Shown: in pieces, positions 44,554 to 54,840 of the stretch
Layout of the letters: every line of letters begins with the position of its first letter
Numbering within the stretch: the stretch's first letter is position 1
Assembly (NCBI RefSeq): GCF_019443085.1
Contig: NZ_JAHZIL010000002.1
Span: 558,001-622,000 of the forward strand
Direction of reading: 5' to 3'
Source of the DNA: Marinobacter sp. F4218
GTDB lineage: Bacteria > Pseudomonadota > Gammaproteobacteria > Pseudomonadales > Oleiphilaceae
DNA: 64,000 nucleotides
Notes under the pieces: model-generated
Seen by the model: the letters and a program-made list of their open reading frames with translations, nothing else
Database searches by the model: none
What the model was told of the DNA's origin: nothing
Program-made: the position numbers and the translations under genes

Positions 44554-47500
44554 TCAGGACAGATTTTTAAGAAGATCCTGCGCTTCCGCTTTCTGATCCT
44601 CATCTCCTTCCAGTGCAACTTCCTCGAGTATATCCCGGGCGCCGTCACTGTCTCCCATCTCGATATAGGCACGGGCGAGGTCAAGCTTCGTTGCAGCTTC
44701 GTCAGTTCCTGCAAGGAAGTCGAAATCGTCATCGTCGCCAAGCTCGTTTTCGTCGATCTCGACGGTGCCAGATCTGTTCACATCCTCACCAATTTCGTCT
44801 GACGCTACGGGCAACTGCTCTTCGATCTCGGAACTACCTTCGGAAGCCTCGTCATCCTGCTCTGCCAGTTCATCCAGAGAACCAAGGTCCTCCAGCTCTT
44901 CAGTGCCGGCCACTTCTTCTTCCGGGCTGGCAGCCGCGCTTTCACCGAGGACATCACCCTCACCAAGAGTATCCTCAAGGTTTAGCTCTTCATCCAGAGC
45001 GGGAGCCTCGCCCTCGTCGGCACTGGCTGAATCGGCGGAATCGGAGAACTCCTCCATCAAGGCGAGGTCTTCATCGGAGACATCCAGCTCGAGATCATCC
45101 AGAGACGACTCCTCCATCTCATCCCCGCCCAGCTCGTCTTCTTCGCCGGCAACCTTATCCAACTCGGCATCCAGCTCATCCAGGAAGGATTCGTCCAGAG
45201 AGTCAGTGTCGCTGTCGGCTGAATCGTCAGCGACCTCTGCGGAACGTTTTTCTCCAGATGCGTTGGCGCCAGACTCATCTTCAACAGCGCTGTCCAGTTC
45301 GAGACCTAGGTCGTCGGACCAGTCAGTGTCATCGATTTCACTTTCGGCCTGATCGCTGAGATCCATCTCAAACGAAGAATAATCGGTTTTGCCTTCAGTG
45401 CCAGATTCCTGGCCTTCAACCGCGTTTTCCTCTTCGGATTCCAGAGACAGACCGGACAGGTCATACTCAATTGAATCGTCACTGTTCTCTTGCTCTGAGG
45501 CTTCCTGAGACTCCGTTGTCCCGGCGTCCGCAGAGTCCTCTTTCGACTCAAGCTCGTTCAGATCAAAGTCCGCAAAATCCGTGTCCAGCTCACCGAATTC
45601 ATTTTCAACCTGTTCCTCTTTCCCGGCGTCATACTGGTCCGCAAGCAACTCGTCCGAGAGCTGGGAATCATTTTCTGTTCCCAAACCGGGGACGCTTTCC
45701 GCAGTTTCAGCCTGTGAGCCTCCGAATGAATCTGAGCGAAGCTGGGACTCAAGGTCATCGATACTGGGCATCGATTCCGCTTCGTCCAACTGAGCGCGCA
45801 GTTCGTTGGCCGAAGCCAAGGCCTGATCGTCATCCAGTGCCTCAATTTCACCAAACTGCTTCTCAAACGACTCACGGTCCTGATTGTCGGCATAGACACC
45901 CAGCAGCTTCAGTCGAAGGTCCTTCCGGCTTGGCTCCCTCGAAATGGCCGCCTCCAGAGTCTGGGCAGCCTGATCATAGCGTCCATAGGCAATGTAGGAG
46001 TCCGCTTCTGCCAGTGCTTCATCACTGGCACCGTGATCCGCGTCCTCTTCGTCCAGACTCAACTCGAAGGAGTCCGATTCATCACCGGATTCACTGTTCA
46101 GCTGCTCATAAAACGCCTTTTCGCGGTTGGCATTCCGACGCGCCAACGACAGGAGAAGAAGGAGCAGGAGGATAAGACCTCCGCCCAGCGCAACCTGATA
46201 GAGCAAGTTGCCGGTAATGGCATCAATGATGTTGCCCGGAAATCCTTTTTCCGCGACTGGCGGTTGCGCCGAAGGTTTGGGTTCCTGACTTGCCGACTGC
46301 TCAGCTTCGGGCGATACGACTGTTTCTTCTGGCTCAGTTACCTCGGCACCAGCACCAGCACCCGCATCAGCTTCGTCAACCTCTTCCATGGCCGCTTCAT
46401 CAGCGCCACTCTCGGATTCCTCAGCAGAGCCTTCCGCCATTTGGTCGGCAGCATCGCCATTAGCAGCCGCTCCCGACTCCTCTTCTGCCTGCCCAGCTTC
46501 GTCGGACTCTGCGGCCACGCCTTCTTCATCCATGGCAGTCGCGTCAGCATCCGGGCTTTCGACACCGACAGTGCCTTCTGTCTCGTCGACTTCACCGGGA
46601 GCCGCTTCATCAGGCGCCGCTACTGCCGGGTCGGAGCCTTCAGCACCCTCTTCATTCGCTTCGCCCTCAACAGGGGCTGTCGCGTCAGCGGAAACCTCTT
46701 CGGATTCACCCGTCATCTGCTGCATATCTGCCAACTGACTGTTTTTCAGCTCAAGCAGTCGCTGCAGCGTTTGTACCTGATCCTGCAGATCGTTAACGCG
46801 ACTATTCAACTCATCGTTCTCACGACGCGCGCTTTCCAGCTCCTCCATTGCAACTGCGGTACCCGCGTCGACTCCGCCCGGAAGTTCTCCATCACCACCC
46901 GCGGAGCCACCGTCACTGGATTCCGTGCTTTCATTATCCGCAACAAGCAGTTTCAGCTCATCGCCGCCGGCGGATGCCTGTGTGGATGCTGGTTGGGCTT
47001 GCTGGCTGTCAGTCGCATCAACCGTGCGCTGCGGAGACTGGAATTCCTCATTCTGCTGCCTGACAACCTGTGTGGCTTCTGCCCTGGTCCGGGACTGGAT
47101 CTGATCAAGCGTGGGTACCCGAAGTACCTCGCCCCGTTTGAGGCGGTTGATATTCTCCCCCATGAAGGCATCAGGATTAAGATCCTGAATGGCAAGCATG
47201 ACCTGCTGGGTGGTCACACTGTTGTTCGGACGAACACTGGAGGCAATGGTCCAAAGGGTATCTGACGCACCAGTCGGGCCGAAGGTGTTGCCCTGGTACC
47301 CTCGCCCCAACGACTGCTCCGCCTGCGCCTGACGACGAACAGACTCGGCACTGCGACTGGTAGACGGCTGGCTGGCTCCGGAGGTGACCGCTGGCGCACT
47401 CACCCGTTCCTCGACACCGGAGTCCTCCGCGTAGACAGGAGGATCGACCAGAACAGCATACTCCCGCATCAACCGTCCATTCGGCCAGGTCAGCTCGAGC

Positions 47501-47829
47501 AGAAAGTTCAGATACGGTTCACGCAAGGGCTCCCGTGAAGATACGTTGACTGCCAGGGACCCGTCGCTCTGGGTAATAACCTGGAACCTGAGTTTACTCA
47601 GAAACTGGTTGCGGCTAAGTCCGACTGTTTCATAGGCAGATTCGGGGGCTATATTCACGAATACATCGCCCGGATCCACACCTCGGCTCTGGGGCAGATT
47701 GATCTCTGCGTCCAAAGGCTCGTTCAGATAGGACTGAAGTTCAATTTCTCCCAGCCCCAGGGCTTGTGCAACGCTGGATCCGAGCCCTCCCGCCAGAGCC
47801 AGGGCAACCGCAAGCTTGCGTACCTTCAT
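44554..47829 (-). CDS. fimV: FimV-type polar pilus and secretion assembly protein
   Basis: A large polar organiser of type IV pili and type II secretion. The 1091-residue protein has a signal peptide (about 1-23), the FimV N-terminal domain (LGEIELQSYLNEPLDAEI, FNINIAPESA-like strands), a LysM-like segment (about 190-245, SDTLWTIASSVRPNNSVTT), a coiled coil (about 325-368) and a single membrane helix near residue 545 (LLYQVALGGGLILLLLLLLSLA). A cytoplasmic tail of more than 450 residues, extremely rich in Asp, Glu and Ser, follows. The conserved C-terminal FimV/TPR domain (KLDLARAYIEMGDSDGARDI, then LEEVALEGDEDQKAEA) ends it. The acidic tail is typical of FimV and varies in length. The gene has its own terminator. 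Confidence 0.95.
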   Translation of the reverse strand: MKVRKLAVALALAGGLGSSVAQALGLGEIELQSYLNEPLDAEINLPQSRGVDPGDVFVNIAPESAYETVGLSRNQFLSKLRFQVITQSDGSLAVNVSSREPLREPYLNFLLELTWPNGRLMREYAVLVDPPVYAEDSGVEERVSAPAVTSGASQPSTSRSAESVRRQAQAEQSLGRGYQGNTFGPTGASDTLWTIASSVRPNNSVTTQQVMLAIQDLNPDAFMGENINRLKRGEVLRVPTLDQIQSRTRAEATQVVRQQNEEFQSPQRTVDATDSQQAQPASTQASAGGDELKLLVADNESTESSDGGSAGGDGELPGGVDAGTAVAMEELESARRENDELNSRVNDLQDQVQTLQRLLELKNSQLADMQQMTGESEEVSADATAPVEGEANEEGAEGSDPAVAAPDEAAPGEVDETEGTVGVESPDADATAMDEEGVAAESDEAGQAEEESGAAANGDAADQMAEGSAEESESGADEAAMEEVDEADAGAGAGAEVTEPEETVVSPEAEQSASQEPKPSAQPPVAEKGFPGNIIDAITGNLLYQVALGGGLILLLLLLLSLARRNANREKAFYEQLNSESGDESDSFELSLDEEDADHGASDEALAEADSYIAYGRYDQAAQTLEAAISREPSRKDLRLKLLGVYADNQDRESFEKQFGEIEALDDDQALASANELRAQLDEAESMPSIDDLESQLRSDSFGGSQAETAESVPGLGTENDSQLSDELLADQYDAGKEEQVENEFGELDTDFADFDLNELESKEDSADAGTTESQEASEQENSDDSIEYDLSGLSLESEEENAVEGQESGTEGKTDYSSFEMDLSDQAESEIDDTDWSDDLGLELDSAVEDESGANASGEKRSAEVADDSADSDTDSLDESFLDELDAELDKVAGEEDELGGDEMEESSLDDLELDVSDEDLALMEEFSDSADSASADEGEAPALDEELNLEDTLGEGDVLGESAAASPEEEVAGTEELEDLGSLDELAEQDDEASEGSSEIEEQLPVASDEIGEDVNRSGTVEIDENELGDDDDFDFLAGTDEAATKLDLARAYIEMGDSDGARDILEEVALEGDEDQKAEAQDLLKNLS

Positions 47830-48141
47830 GCTTTTTCCTTTCCAGTCTCCGTTATTCGTTACTGCTTTATAAAAACAGAATCGGACGAGGTTGGATGACT
47901 TCCGTCTGGATCGTTCTAGTTATAGTGTCGTTCTATTGACGCTTGGTGCGGCAAGTATTGTTGATAATACCTATTTTATCAATCAATCAGCCGCAATCCT
48001 TGTACCATTTTTTTATCAATCGAGCGGAACTCCCTAGCGCTCTTGAAAATAACAGGGGCGAAGGCCGAAATCAGCCTTCGCCCCCAACCGGTTTTCTGAA
48101 ACCGGACACAGTTGGCATTAATTACCCCTGCGTAACATTTC
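47830..48141. other. Intergenic region between asd and fimV
   Basis: This 312-base gap separates asd (upstream on the minus strand) and fimV. It holds the asd terminator at 48055-48084 and, nearer fimV, an AT-rich inverted repeat TTGATAA (47961-47967) / TTATCAA (47976-47982) with an 8-base spacer. A further TTATCAATC occurs near 48013. These could be a fimV operator, but I cannot assign one. I see no convincing small gene here. Confidence 0.45.
48055..48084 (-). terminator. Hairpin terminator after asd
   Basis: GGGGCGAAGGC (48055-48065) pairs with GCCTTCGCCCC (48074-48084) around an 8-base loop. On the minus strand it lies about 57 bases after the asd stop and is followed by a broken T tract (TGTTATTTTC), so it is a moderate terminator. 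Confidence 0.7.
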
Positions 48142-49257
48142 TTAACGCTCCTGCAGGATCCGCAGCATGCGTCGCAGCGGCTCCGCTGCTCCCCACAAGA
48201 GCTGGTCACCTACCGTGAACGCGGAGATGTACTCCGGCCCCATGGCCAGCTTCCTGATGCGACCGATAGGCACACTCAGGGTACCGGTGACCTTCGCCGG
48301 CGTAAGCTCTTCCATGGTTGCTTCGCGATCATTCGGAATGACCTTCACCCAGTCATTAGCCTTGGCCAGAATCGATTCGATCTCGGCAACGGGCAGGTCC
48401 TTCTTCAGCTTGATCGTCAGTGCCTGGCTGTGCGAGCGCATGGCGCCGATGCGCACGCAGATACCGTCGATTGGAATCGGGTTGTCGCTGCGACCAAGGA
48501 TCTTGTTGGTCTCAACGCCTGCTTTCCATTCTTCCTTGCTCATGCCGTTATCGAGCTGCTTATCGATGAAGGGAATCAGACTACCGGCCAGCGGCACGCC
48601 AAAGTGCTCTGTCGGGAAATCACCGCTTCGCATGGTCTCCGTCACCTTACGGTCGATTTCAAGAATGGCGGAAGACGGATCGGCCAACTCGGACTTCACA
48701 CTGCCATGCAGATCACCCATCTGATTGAGCAATTCCCGCATATTCTGGGCTCCGGAACCGGAAGCAGCCTGATAGGTCATCGGGGAGACCCACTCAATCA
48801 GATCCTGCTCGAGCAGGCCACCGAGGGCCAGCATCATCAGGCTTACCGTGCAATTACCACCCACGTAATCTTTCACACCCTTTTCCAGGGCAGAGTCGAT
48901 AACGTCGCGATTGACCGGGTCCAGGACAATCACTGAGTGATCCACCATGCGCAGAGTCGAGGCGGCATCTATCCAGTAGCCTTGCCAGCCCGCGTCGCGC
49001 AGTTTCTGGTAGACCTTGGTGGTGTAATCCCCACCCTGACAGGTCACAACCACGTCGAGGGTTTTCAGGGCATCAATATCGAACGCGTCCTGAAGTGGAG
49101 GAACGCCATCCTTACCAACGTCCGGTGCGGGCTTCCCGGTCTGGGAAGTCGAAAAGAATACCGGATCGATATCGGCAAAGTCGTTTTCATCGCGCATGCG
49201 CTGCATGAGGACTGAACCTACCATGCCGCGCCAACCTACAAGTCCAACTCGCTTCAT
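48142..49257 (-). CDS. asd: Aspartate-semialdehyde dehydrogenase
   Basis: Reduces beta-aspartyl phosphate to the semialdehyde for Lys/DAP, Thr and Met synthesis. The 371-residue protein has the NADP-binding start [18 protein letters not shown], the active-site Cys in [17 protein letters not shown] at about 134-150, the substrate Arg region and the catalytic His in [18 protein letters not shown]. This is the Gram-negative (E. coli-like) form of the enzyme. It lies 130 bases downstream of leuB and may share its transcript. P. aeruginosa has a second asd-like gene here; this window does not. Confidence 0.97.
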   Translation of the reverse strand: MKRVGLVGWRGMVGSVLMQRMRDENDFADIDPVFFSTSQTGKPAPDVGKDGVPPLQDAFDIDALKTLDVVVTCQGGDYTTKVYQKLRDAGWQGYWIDAASTLRMVDHSVIVLDPVNRDVIDSALEKGVKDYVGGNCTVSLMMLALGGLLEQDLIEWVSPMTYQAASGSGAQNMRELLNQMGDLHGSVKSELADPSSAILEIDRKVTETMRSGDFPTEHFGVPLAGSLIPFIDKQLDNGMSKEEWKAGVETNKILGRSDNPIPIDGICVRIGAMRSHSQALTIKLKKDLPVAEIESILAKANDWVKVIPNDREATMEELTPAKVTGTLSVPIGRIRKLAMGPEYISAFTVGDQLLWGAAEPLRRMLRILQER

Positions 49258-49387
49258 GTGCGACCTTTGAACCTCGTTTTATGCCCGCCCGCTGCCTCTA
49301 TCGCTGGCAGGGACAGGATGGATGATCCCGCGGCAACAGCATGTTGTTACCGTCGGGTCGCAAATTCAGCCGGAACCGGATCAGCGC

Positions 49388-50461
49388 CTAGAGCGCAGCG
49401 AGAACCGCTTCTCCCATCTCCCGGGTAGAAACCTGGGTTCCATCCGGAGACATGATGTCCGCAGTCCGAAGTCCCTGATCCAGTACCGTGCTGACCGCTG
49501 CCTCGATAGCCTCTGCGGCTTCCTCTTCACCCAGACTGTACCGCAACATCATGGCTGCACTCAGTATGGTGGCAAGCGGATTGGCTATGCCCTGGCCTGC
49601 AATATCAGGCGCCGAACCATGACAGGGCTCGTACATCCCCTGCTTCTCGGAGTTCAGTGACGCAGATGGCAACATGCCAATTGATCCGGTCAGCATAGCC
49701 GCTTCGTCAGAGAGAATATCACCAAACATGTTGCCAGTCACAATCACGTCGAATTGCTTGGGCGCCCGGACAAGCTGCATGGCGGCGTTATCGACGTACA
49801 TATGCGAGAGCTCAACATCCGGATATTCGCGACACAGGTCATTCATGATTTCGCGCCACAGAACAGTCACTTCCAGCACATTTGCCTTATCAACCGAGCA
49901 AAGTTTCTTGCCTCTCTGCTGGGCCGCCTCAAACGCCACCCGGCCGATTCGGCGAATCTCGGTTTCTGTGTAGGCGTAGGTGTTGTAGCCCTGCCTTTCA
50001 CCACTCTCCAGTTCCCTTACACCCCGGGGCTGACCAAAGTAGATACCGCCCGTCAGTTCCCGGACAATCATGATGTTCAGGCCGGAAACCACTTCCGGCT
50101 TCAGGGAAGATGCGGAGGCAAGCTGCGGGTACAGGATGGCCGGGCGCAGGTTGGCGAACAGTTCCAGGTTGGAACGCAGGCCCAGCAAACCCTTCTCCGG
50201 ACGCTGGCTCATGGGCAGACTGTCCCACTTCGGTCCACCTACAGCGCCGAGCAGAATGGCGTCCGCTTTCCGGGCCTTGTCCAGCGTTTCTTCGGGCAAA
50301 GGGGTGTCGGCGGCGTCGAGCGCGGCACCACCGACAAGACCAGATTCAAAACTGAGATTCAGCGCAAAACGGTCGTTAACTTTTTGCAGGACCTTCTCTG
50401 CCTCTGCGACGATTTCCGGCCCGATGCCATCGCCTGGCAACATCAATACGGTTCTGGACAT
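49388..50461 (-). CDS. leuB: 3-isopropylmalate dehydrogenase
   Basis: Oxidises 3-isopropylmalate in leucine synthesis with NAD. The 357-residue enzyme has [16 protein letters not shown] at its start, the substrate-binding [12 protein letters not shown] and [16 protein letters not shown], and [26 protein letters not shown] with the metal-binding Asp residues. NAD specificity is suggested by the C-terminal [20 protein letters not shown]. It follows leuD by 38 bases. Confidence 0.97.
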   Translation of the reverse strand: MSRTVLMLPGDGIGPEIVAEAEKVLQKVNDRFALNLSFESGLVGGAALDAADTPLPEETLDKARKADAILLGAVGGPKWDSLPMSQRPEKGLLGLRSNLELFANLRPAILYPQLASASSLKPEVVSGLNIMIVRELTGGIYFGQPRGVRELESGERQGYNTYAYTETEIRRIGRVAFEAAQQRGKKLCSVDKANVLEVTVLWREIMNDLCREYPDVELSHMYVDNAAMQLVRAPKQFDVIVTGNMFGDILSDEAAMLTGSIGMLPSASLNSEKQGMYEPCHGSAPDIAGQGIANPLATILSAAMMLRYSLGEEEAAEAIEAAVSTVLDQGLRTADIMSPDGTQVSTREMGEAVLAAL

Positions 50462-50499
50462 AATCCTTTCCTGTGTCAGATCACTTCAATTTGTAAAAC

Positions 50500-51147
50500 T
50501 CAGTTGCCGGCACCAAACAGCCAGGGAGCTGTCTTGCGGCGTTGTTCTTCATAGGTCCTGATCGCGCCGGCATCCTCGAGCGTCACACCAATGTCGTCAA
50601 GGCCATTCAGCAGACAATGCCGACGGAAATCGTCCACATCGAACCCGAAGGACTCACCGCCTGGAGTAGTAACGGTTTTGGCTTCAAGATCGACGGCAAG
50701 TTCGTACCCCTCACTTGCTTCCGCCTCCTGAAACAGCTGTTCAACAATTTTTTCATCAAGAACAATGGGTAACAAGCCATTCTTGAAGCAGTTATTATAG
50801 AAAATATCGGCGAAACTCGGGGCAATAATCACCCGGAAGCCATAGTCTTCCAACGCCCAGGGGGCATGCTCACGGCTGGATCCACAACCAAAGTTCGCCC
50901 GAGCCAGCAGCACGCTCGCGTTCCGATAGCGGTCCTGATTCAGCACAAAGTCAGGGTTCAACGGGCGGCTGGAACAATCCTGATCCGGCTTGCCCTCGTC
51001 GAGGTATCGAAGCTCATCAAACAAGTTGGGCCCAAACCCCGTACGCTTGATGGATTTCAGAAACTGCTTGGGGATGATCATGTCCGTGTCCACATTGGAA
51101 CGGTCCATGGGGGCTACCAGGCCCTGGTGTTGCGTAAATGCTCGCAT
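50500..51147 (-). CDS. leuD: 3-isopropylmalate dehydratase small subunit
   Basis: Pairs with LeuC to isomerise 2- to 3-isopropylmalate. From the ATG at 51147 it has 215 residues: [21 protein letters not shown], then [19 protein letters not shown] and [19 protein letters not shown] strong ribosome site (AGGAGAG) supports this ATG; the frame extends to 51300 but that part lies inside leuC. The start is 17 bases after leuC. Confidence 0.97.
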   Translation of the reverse strand: MRAFTQHQGLVAPMDRSNVDTDMIIPKQFLKSIKRTGFGPNLFDELRYLDEGKPDQDCSSRPLNPDFVLNQDRYRNASVLLARANFGCGSSREHAPWALEDYGFRVIIAPSFADIFYNNCFKNGLLPIVLDEKIVEQLFQEAEASEGYELAVDLEAKTVTTPGGESFGFDVDDFRRHCLLNGLDDIGVTLEDAGAIRTYEEQRRKTAPWLFGAGN

Positions 51148-51164
51148 GGTCTCTCTCCTGTGGA

Positions 51165-52583
51165 TCAGTGGGTCAATTCGCGGACATCGACAAAGTGCCC
51201 GGTCACGGCTGCTGCGGCCGCCATCGCCGGACTCACCAGGTGAGTACGACCACCGAAGCCCTGACGCCCCTCGAAGTTGCGGTTGGAGGTCGAGGCACAA
51301 TGCTCACCCTGCCCCAGTTTGTCGGCATTCATGGCAAGGCACATCGAACAGCCAGGATCGCGCCACTCCAGTCCGGCTTCGATAAAAATCCGGTCGAGTC
51401 CTTCCTTCTCTGCCTGGGCCTTCACCAGACCCGAGCCCGGAACCACCATGGCCTGCTTGAGACTCGGTGCTACCCTACGCCCCCTCACCACCGCTGCGGC
51501 TTCCCGGAGATCCTCAATCCGACTGTTGGTGCAGGAACCGATGAAAACCCGATCCAGCTGGATTCCGGTAATCGGCATATTTGGCTCCAGCCCCATGTAC
51601 TTCAGGGCCCGTACAATGCCTTCTCGCTTGATAGGGTCCTGCTCTTTGGCGGGATCCGGCACAAAGCCATCAACGCCGGCGACCATTTCCGGTGAAGTTC
51701 CCCAGCTCACCTGCGGCTTTATGTCCGCCGCCTCAAGCTCTATCACTTTATCGAAGACTGCATCGTCATCGCTGTGCAGGGTCCGCCAATACTCGACCGC
51801 CGCATCCCATTGGTCGCCTTTGGGTGCAAAAGGTCGCCCGCGAACGTAATCGATGGTGGTATCATCCACCGCAACCATTCCCACCCGGGCACCGGCCTCG
51901 ATGGCCATGTTGCAGATGGTCATCCGCGCTTCCATGCTCAAGTTCCGAATGGCTTCGCCGCCAAACTCAATGGCATGACCAGTCCCGCCAGCGGTTCCGA
52001 TTTTGCCGATGATCGCGAGAACCACATCCTTGCCCGTTATGCCCGCTCCGAGTTTGCCATTCACCTTTACCAGCATGTTCTTCATTTTCTGCTGCACAAG
52101 GCACTGGGTTGCCAGCACATGCTCAACTTCGGAGGTACCAATGCCGTGGGCGAGGCATCCGAATGCTCCGTGGGTGGAGGTGTGGGAGTCACCACAGACA
52201 ATAGACATGCCCGGCAGGGTTGCACCCTGCTCCGGCCCGATCACATGGACGATACCCTGACGGGTGTCCTTGATCTTGAATTCGAGGATGCCAAACTCAT
52301 CGCAGTTCTTATCAAGGGTTTCGACCTGTGTTCGCGAAACCGGATCGACAATGCCATCAATGCCCTTGTCCCGGTCCGTCGTCGGTACGTTGTGATCGGG
52401 AGTGGCAATGTTGGCATCGATACGCCACGGTTTTCGTCCCGCCAGACGCAGGCCTTCGAATGCCTGCGGAGAGGTTACTTCGTGCAGCAATTGCCGGTCG
52501 ATATAGATCAACGCAGAACCATCGTCCCGTTGCTTGACCAGATGATCGTCCCACAATTTGTCGTATAAGGTTTTGCCGGCCAT
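51165..52583 (-). CDS. leuC: 3-isopropylmalate dehydratase large subunit
   Basis: Iron-sulfur isomerase subunit of the aconitase family. From ATG 52583 it has 472 residues. Cluster cysteines are visible in [18 protein letters not shown] and in [15 protein letters not shown] (C-x2-C); [28 protein letters not shown] is also conserved. GAGAG precedes the ATG; the frame to 52625 adds 14 unsupported residues. It is the first gene of the leuC-D-B unit, divergent from a LysR-type regulator. Confidence 0.97.
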   Translation of the reverse strand: MAGKTLYDKLWDDHLVKQRDDGSALIYIDRQLLHEVTSPQAFEGLRLAGRKPWRIDANIATPDHNVPTTDRDKGIDGIVDPVSRTQVETLDKNCDEFGILEFKIKDTRQGIVHVIGPEQGATLPGMSIVCGDSHTSTHGAFGCLAHGIGTSEVEHVLATQCLVQQKMKNMLVKVNGKLGAGITGKDVVLAIIGKIGTAGGTGHAIEFGGEAIRNLSMEARMTICNMAIEAGARVGMVAVDDTTIDYVRGRPFAPKGDQWDAAVEYWRTLHSDDDAVFDKVIELEAADIKPQVSWGTSPEMVAGVDGFVPDPAKEQDPIKREGIVRALKYMGLEPNMPITGIQLDRVFIGSCTNSRIEDLREAAAVVRGRRVAPSLKQAMVVPGSGLVKAQAEKEGLDRIFIEAGLEWRDPGCSMCLAMNADKLGQGEHCASTSNRNFEGRQGFGGRTHLVSPAMAAAAAVTGHFVDVRELTH

Positions 52584-52633
52584 GGTTGCTCTCTCATTAT
52601 CCCGGGTTTCTGGTTTTGACTTCATATCGGACT

Positions 52634-52663
52634 ATCATACTCCCCATACCAAAATAACCCCAA
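52634..52663 (-). promoter_or_regulatory. Candidate promoter for leuCDB
   Basis: On the minus strand TTGGGG (52663-52658), an 18-base spacer and TATGAT (52639-52634) lie about 50 bases before leuC. The surrounding 183-base gap also contains near-repeats TTTGCAT and TTTGGCAT (about 52680-52699) that could be part of a LysR regulator site. Confidence 0.5.
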
Positions 52664-52766
52664 TTCATGTTTTTTATCCTTTGCATTCCTATTTGGCATC
52701 TTATAGCGTTTGACATACGGCCAGCACCCCAGAGGATCGACGGCTAACAACATAGCAGGACACGCC

Positions 52767-53642
52767 ATGGAACCGACTGCGCTTCGCGCCTTTCTGACAA
52801 TTGTTGATCAGGGATCTTTTTCGGAAGCCGCCGAATTACTTCATCTCACGCAACCGGCCATAAGCAAGCGCCTTGCAGCCCTGGAAAGCCAACTGGACGT
52901 GAAACTCATCGACCGTAGCCACCGACAGATCCGGCTCACGGATGCCGGCGTCCGACTTCTGCCCCACGCCCGGCGAATTCTTGATGAAATCCACAACGCC
53001 CGGATTGCACTCTCGCCGGACAACGAAAAACTTGAAGGGGAACTGGAGATTATTGCCAGCCACCACATCGGGCTCCACCACCTGCCTAACTGGCTTCGAA
53101 AGTTCACCAGTCACTACCCGGAGGTAAAACTGAACCTTCAGTTCATGGAATCCGATGCCGCTTACGCTGAGATGCAAAAGCGTAACGCCGAACTCGCCTT
53201 TGTCACACTCAGTGACAGTATGGAAAGCCACTTCATGGTATATCAGCACTGGCCAGATCCGATGGCGTTCGTTGTAGGGCCGGAGCACGAGCTTGCCTTG
53301 AAAAAATCGGTGTCGCTGGAGGACCTGGCACGTTACCCGGCAATCCTTCCGGACACGACCACCGCCACTTACCGGGCGGTAAGCCGCCTGTTCCTGGAAG
53401 CAAACCTGGCGCTACAACAACAGATCCCGACCAACTATCTCGAGACAATCAAAATGATGACCAGCGTCGGGCTCGGATGGAGCGTTCTGCCCATCACCAT
53501 GCTTGATGAAAGCACGCACAGACTGGCCACGAATTTTTCAGTCTCGAGAGTACTTGGTGCAGTCGGGCTTTCCGGGCGTCAGCTCAGCCTCGCTGCGAGG
53601 ACACTCCTGGAAATTGTCCGCCAGGAAGAAACAGAATCATGA
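52767..53642 (+). CDS. LysR-family regulator divergent from leuCDB
   Basis: A 291-residue LysR-type regulator. The helix-turn-helix spans about residues 4-60 (LRAFLTIVDQGSFSEAAELL, TQPAISKRLAALE), followed by a linker helix and a periplasmic-binding-like effector domain (LEGELEIIASHHIGLHHLP onward). The start at ATG 52767 has AGGA 8 bases before it; a longer frame to 52710 adds 19 residues without support. Its divergent place opposite leuC suggests control of leucine genes, probably with a leucine-pathway intermediate, as for LeuO/LeuR-like LysR proteins; this is inference from position. Confidence 0.9.
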   Translation: MEPTALRAFLTIVDQGSFSEAAELLHLTQPAISKRLAALESQLDVKLIDRSHRQIRLTDAGVRLLPHARRILDEIHNARIALSPDNEKLEGELEIIASHHIGLHHLPNWLRKFTSHYPEVKLNLQFMESDAAYAEMQKRNAELAFVTLSDSMESHFMVYQHWPDPMAFVVGPEHELALKKSVSLEDLARYPAILPDTTTATYRAVSRLFLEANLALQQQIPTNYLETIKMMTSVGLGWSVLPITMLDESTHRLATNFSVSRVLGAVGLSGRQLSLAARTLLEIVRQEETES

Positions 53643-53672
53643 ACCACCGATACAACACGCTTAGGAGATTTC

Positions 53673-54830
53673 ATGGGCTTTGACGATTATCTGCGAATAT
53701 TGGCCAAACACGATGGCTCGGACCTTTACCTGAGCACCGGCGCTCCGCCCTGCGCGAAATTTCACGGTTCCCTCAAGCCCATTGACCGAACTCCCCTGGC
53801 TCCTGGCATCATCAAAGATATTGCCTATTCGGTGATGGACGACGAACAGATTACCGAATTCGAGCAAGAGCTGGAGATGAACCTTGCCTACAGCATTCGC
53901 AATGTTGGCCGGTTCCGCATCAACATCTTCCGGCAACGGAATGAAATCTCCATTGTCGCGCGGAACATCGTCGCCGAAATTCCCAATGCAGATGACCTGG
54001 GTCTTCCGGCCATCCTGAAAGACGTCGTGATGGCCAAGCGCGGCCTGGTACTTTTTGTCGGTGCGACCGGATCGGGGAAATCAACGTCGCTGGCGGCTCT
54101 GATTGACCATCGTAATTCCAACTCGGCCGGGCACATCATCACCATCGAAGATCCGGTGGAATACATCCACCGGCACAAGAAAAGCATTGTTAACCAGCGC
54201 GAAGTGGGCGTGGATACCCGGAGCTTCCAGAAAGCCCTCAAAAACACCCTGCGCCAGGCCCCTGACGTCATCCTGATCGGGGAAATCCGTGACCGGGAAA
54301 CCATGGAACACGCGCTAGCCTTTGCCGAAACGGGGCATTTGTGTATCTCCACACTTCACGCGAATAATGCAAACCAGGCGCTGGACCGCATCATCAACTT
54401 CTTCCCGGAAGAACGCCGGTCGCAATTGTTGATGGATCTCGCCATGAATCTACGGGCCTTTGTCTCCCAACGGCTGGTACCCACCATCGACAAAAAACGA
54501 TGCGCAGCCATCGAGATTCTGCTGGGAACTCCAACCATCAGCGAACTGATCCTTCGGGGAGAAATCGAGGGCATCAAGGAGATCATGGAAAAATCCGCAA
54601 ACCTTGGTATGCAGACCTTCGATCTTGCACTCTTCAATCTCTGGAAGGATCGCAAGATTTCGGAAGACGAAGCACTCAAGAATGCCGACTCCGCCAATAA
54701 CCTTCGCCTGAAGATCAAGCTGCACGGACAGGAAGGGAACGAAAGCCCATCGGCGGCATCATCCGGAGGGCCGAGCGGCAGCGGGCTGTCGCTTCAGATC
54801 GAGGACGACGAGGACGAATCAGCGGAGTAA
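53673..54830 (+). CDS. pilU: PilU-type twitching motility ATPase
   Basis: A 385-residue secretion/pilus ATPase of the PilT/PilU family, which powers retraction of type IV pili. Motifs in order: Walker A VGATGSGKSTSLAALI at about 130-145, Asp box IITIEDPVEYIHRHKKS, Walker B VILIGEIRDRETMEHAL and His box TGHLCISTLHANNANQALDRIINFF. The C-terminal tail (GNESPSAASSGGPSGSG, then an acidic end) is longer than in PilT and fits PilU. In P. aeruginosa pilU follows pilT; here it is alone, 30 bases after the LysR gene. I therefore assign PilU with some reserve. Confidence 0.88.
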   Translation: MGFDDYLRILAKHDGSDLYLSTGAPPCAKFHGSLKPIDRTPLAPGIIKDIAYSVMDDEQITEFEQELEMNLAYSIRNVGRFRINIFRQRNEISIVARNIVAEIPNADDLGLPAILKDVVMAKRGLVLFVGATGSGKSTSLAALIDHRNSNSAGHIITIEDPVEYIHRHKKSIVNQREVGVDTRSFQKALKNTLRQAPDVILIGEIRDRETMEHALAFAETGHLCISTLHANNANQALDRIINFFPEERRSQLLMDLAMNLRAFVSQRLVPTIDKKRCAAIEILLGTPTISELILRGEIEGIKEIMEKSANLGMQTFDLALFNLWKDRKISEDEALKNADSANNLRLKIKLHGQEGNESPSAASSGGPSGSGLSLQIEDDEDESAE

Positions 54831-54840
54831 CGAGACTCAG

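Noticed and set aside
44554-46700. Dense repeated GAA/GAT/TCC-like codons that look like a tandem repeat
   Set aside because: They are low-complexity acidic coding sequence of the FimV cytoplasmic tail with no fixed repeat unit; not CRISPR or satellite.
46033-47265. A 410-codon plus-strand frame opposite fimV
   Set aside because: It comes from the repeated acidic and serine codons of FimV read backwards (Phe/Arg-rich) and has no recognisable motif.
47943-48218. A 91-codon plus-strand frame between fimV and asd
   Set aside because: It runs across the asd terminator and into the asd coding region on the other strand, without ribosome site or family.
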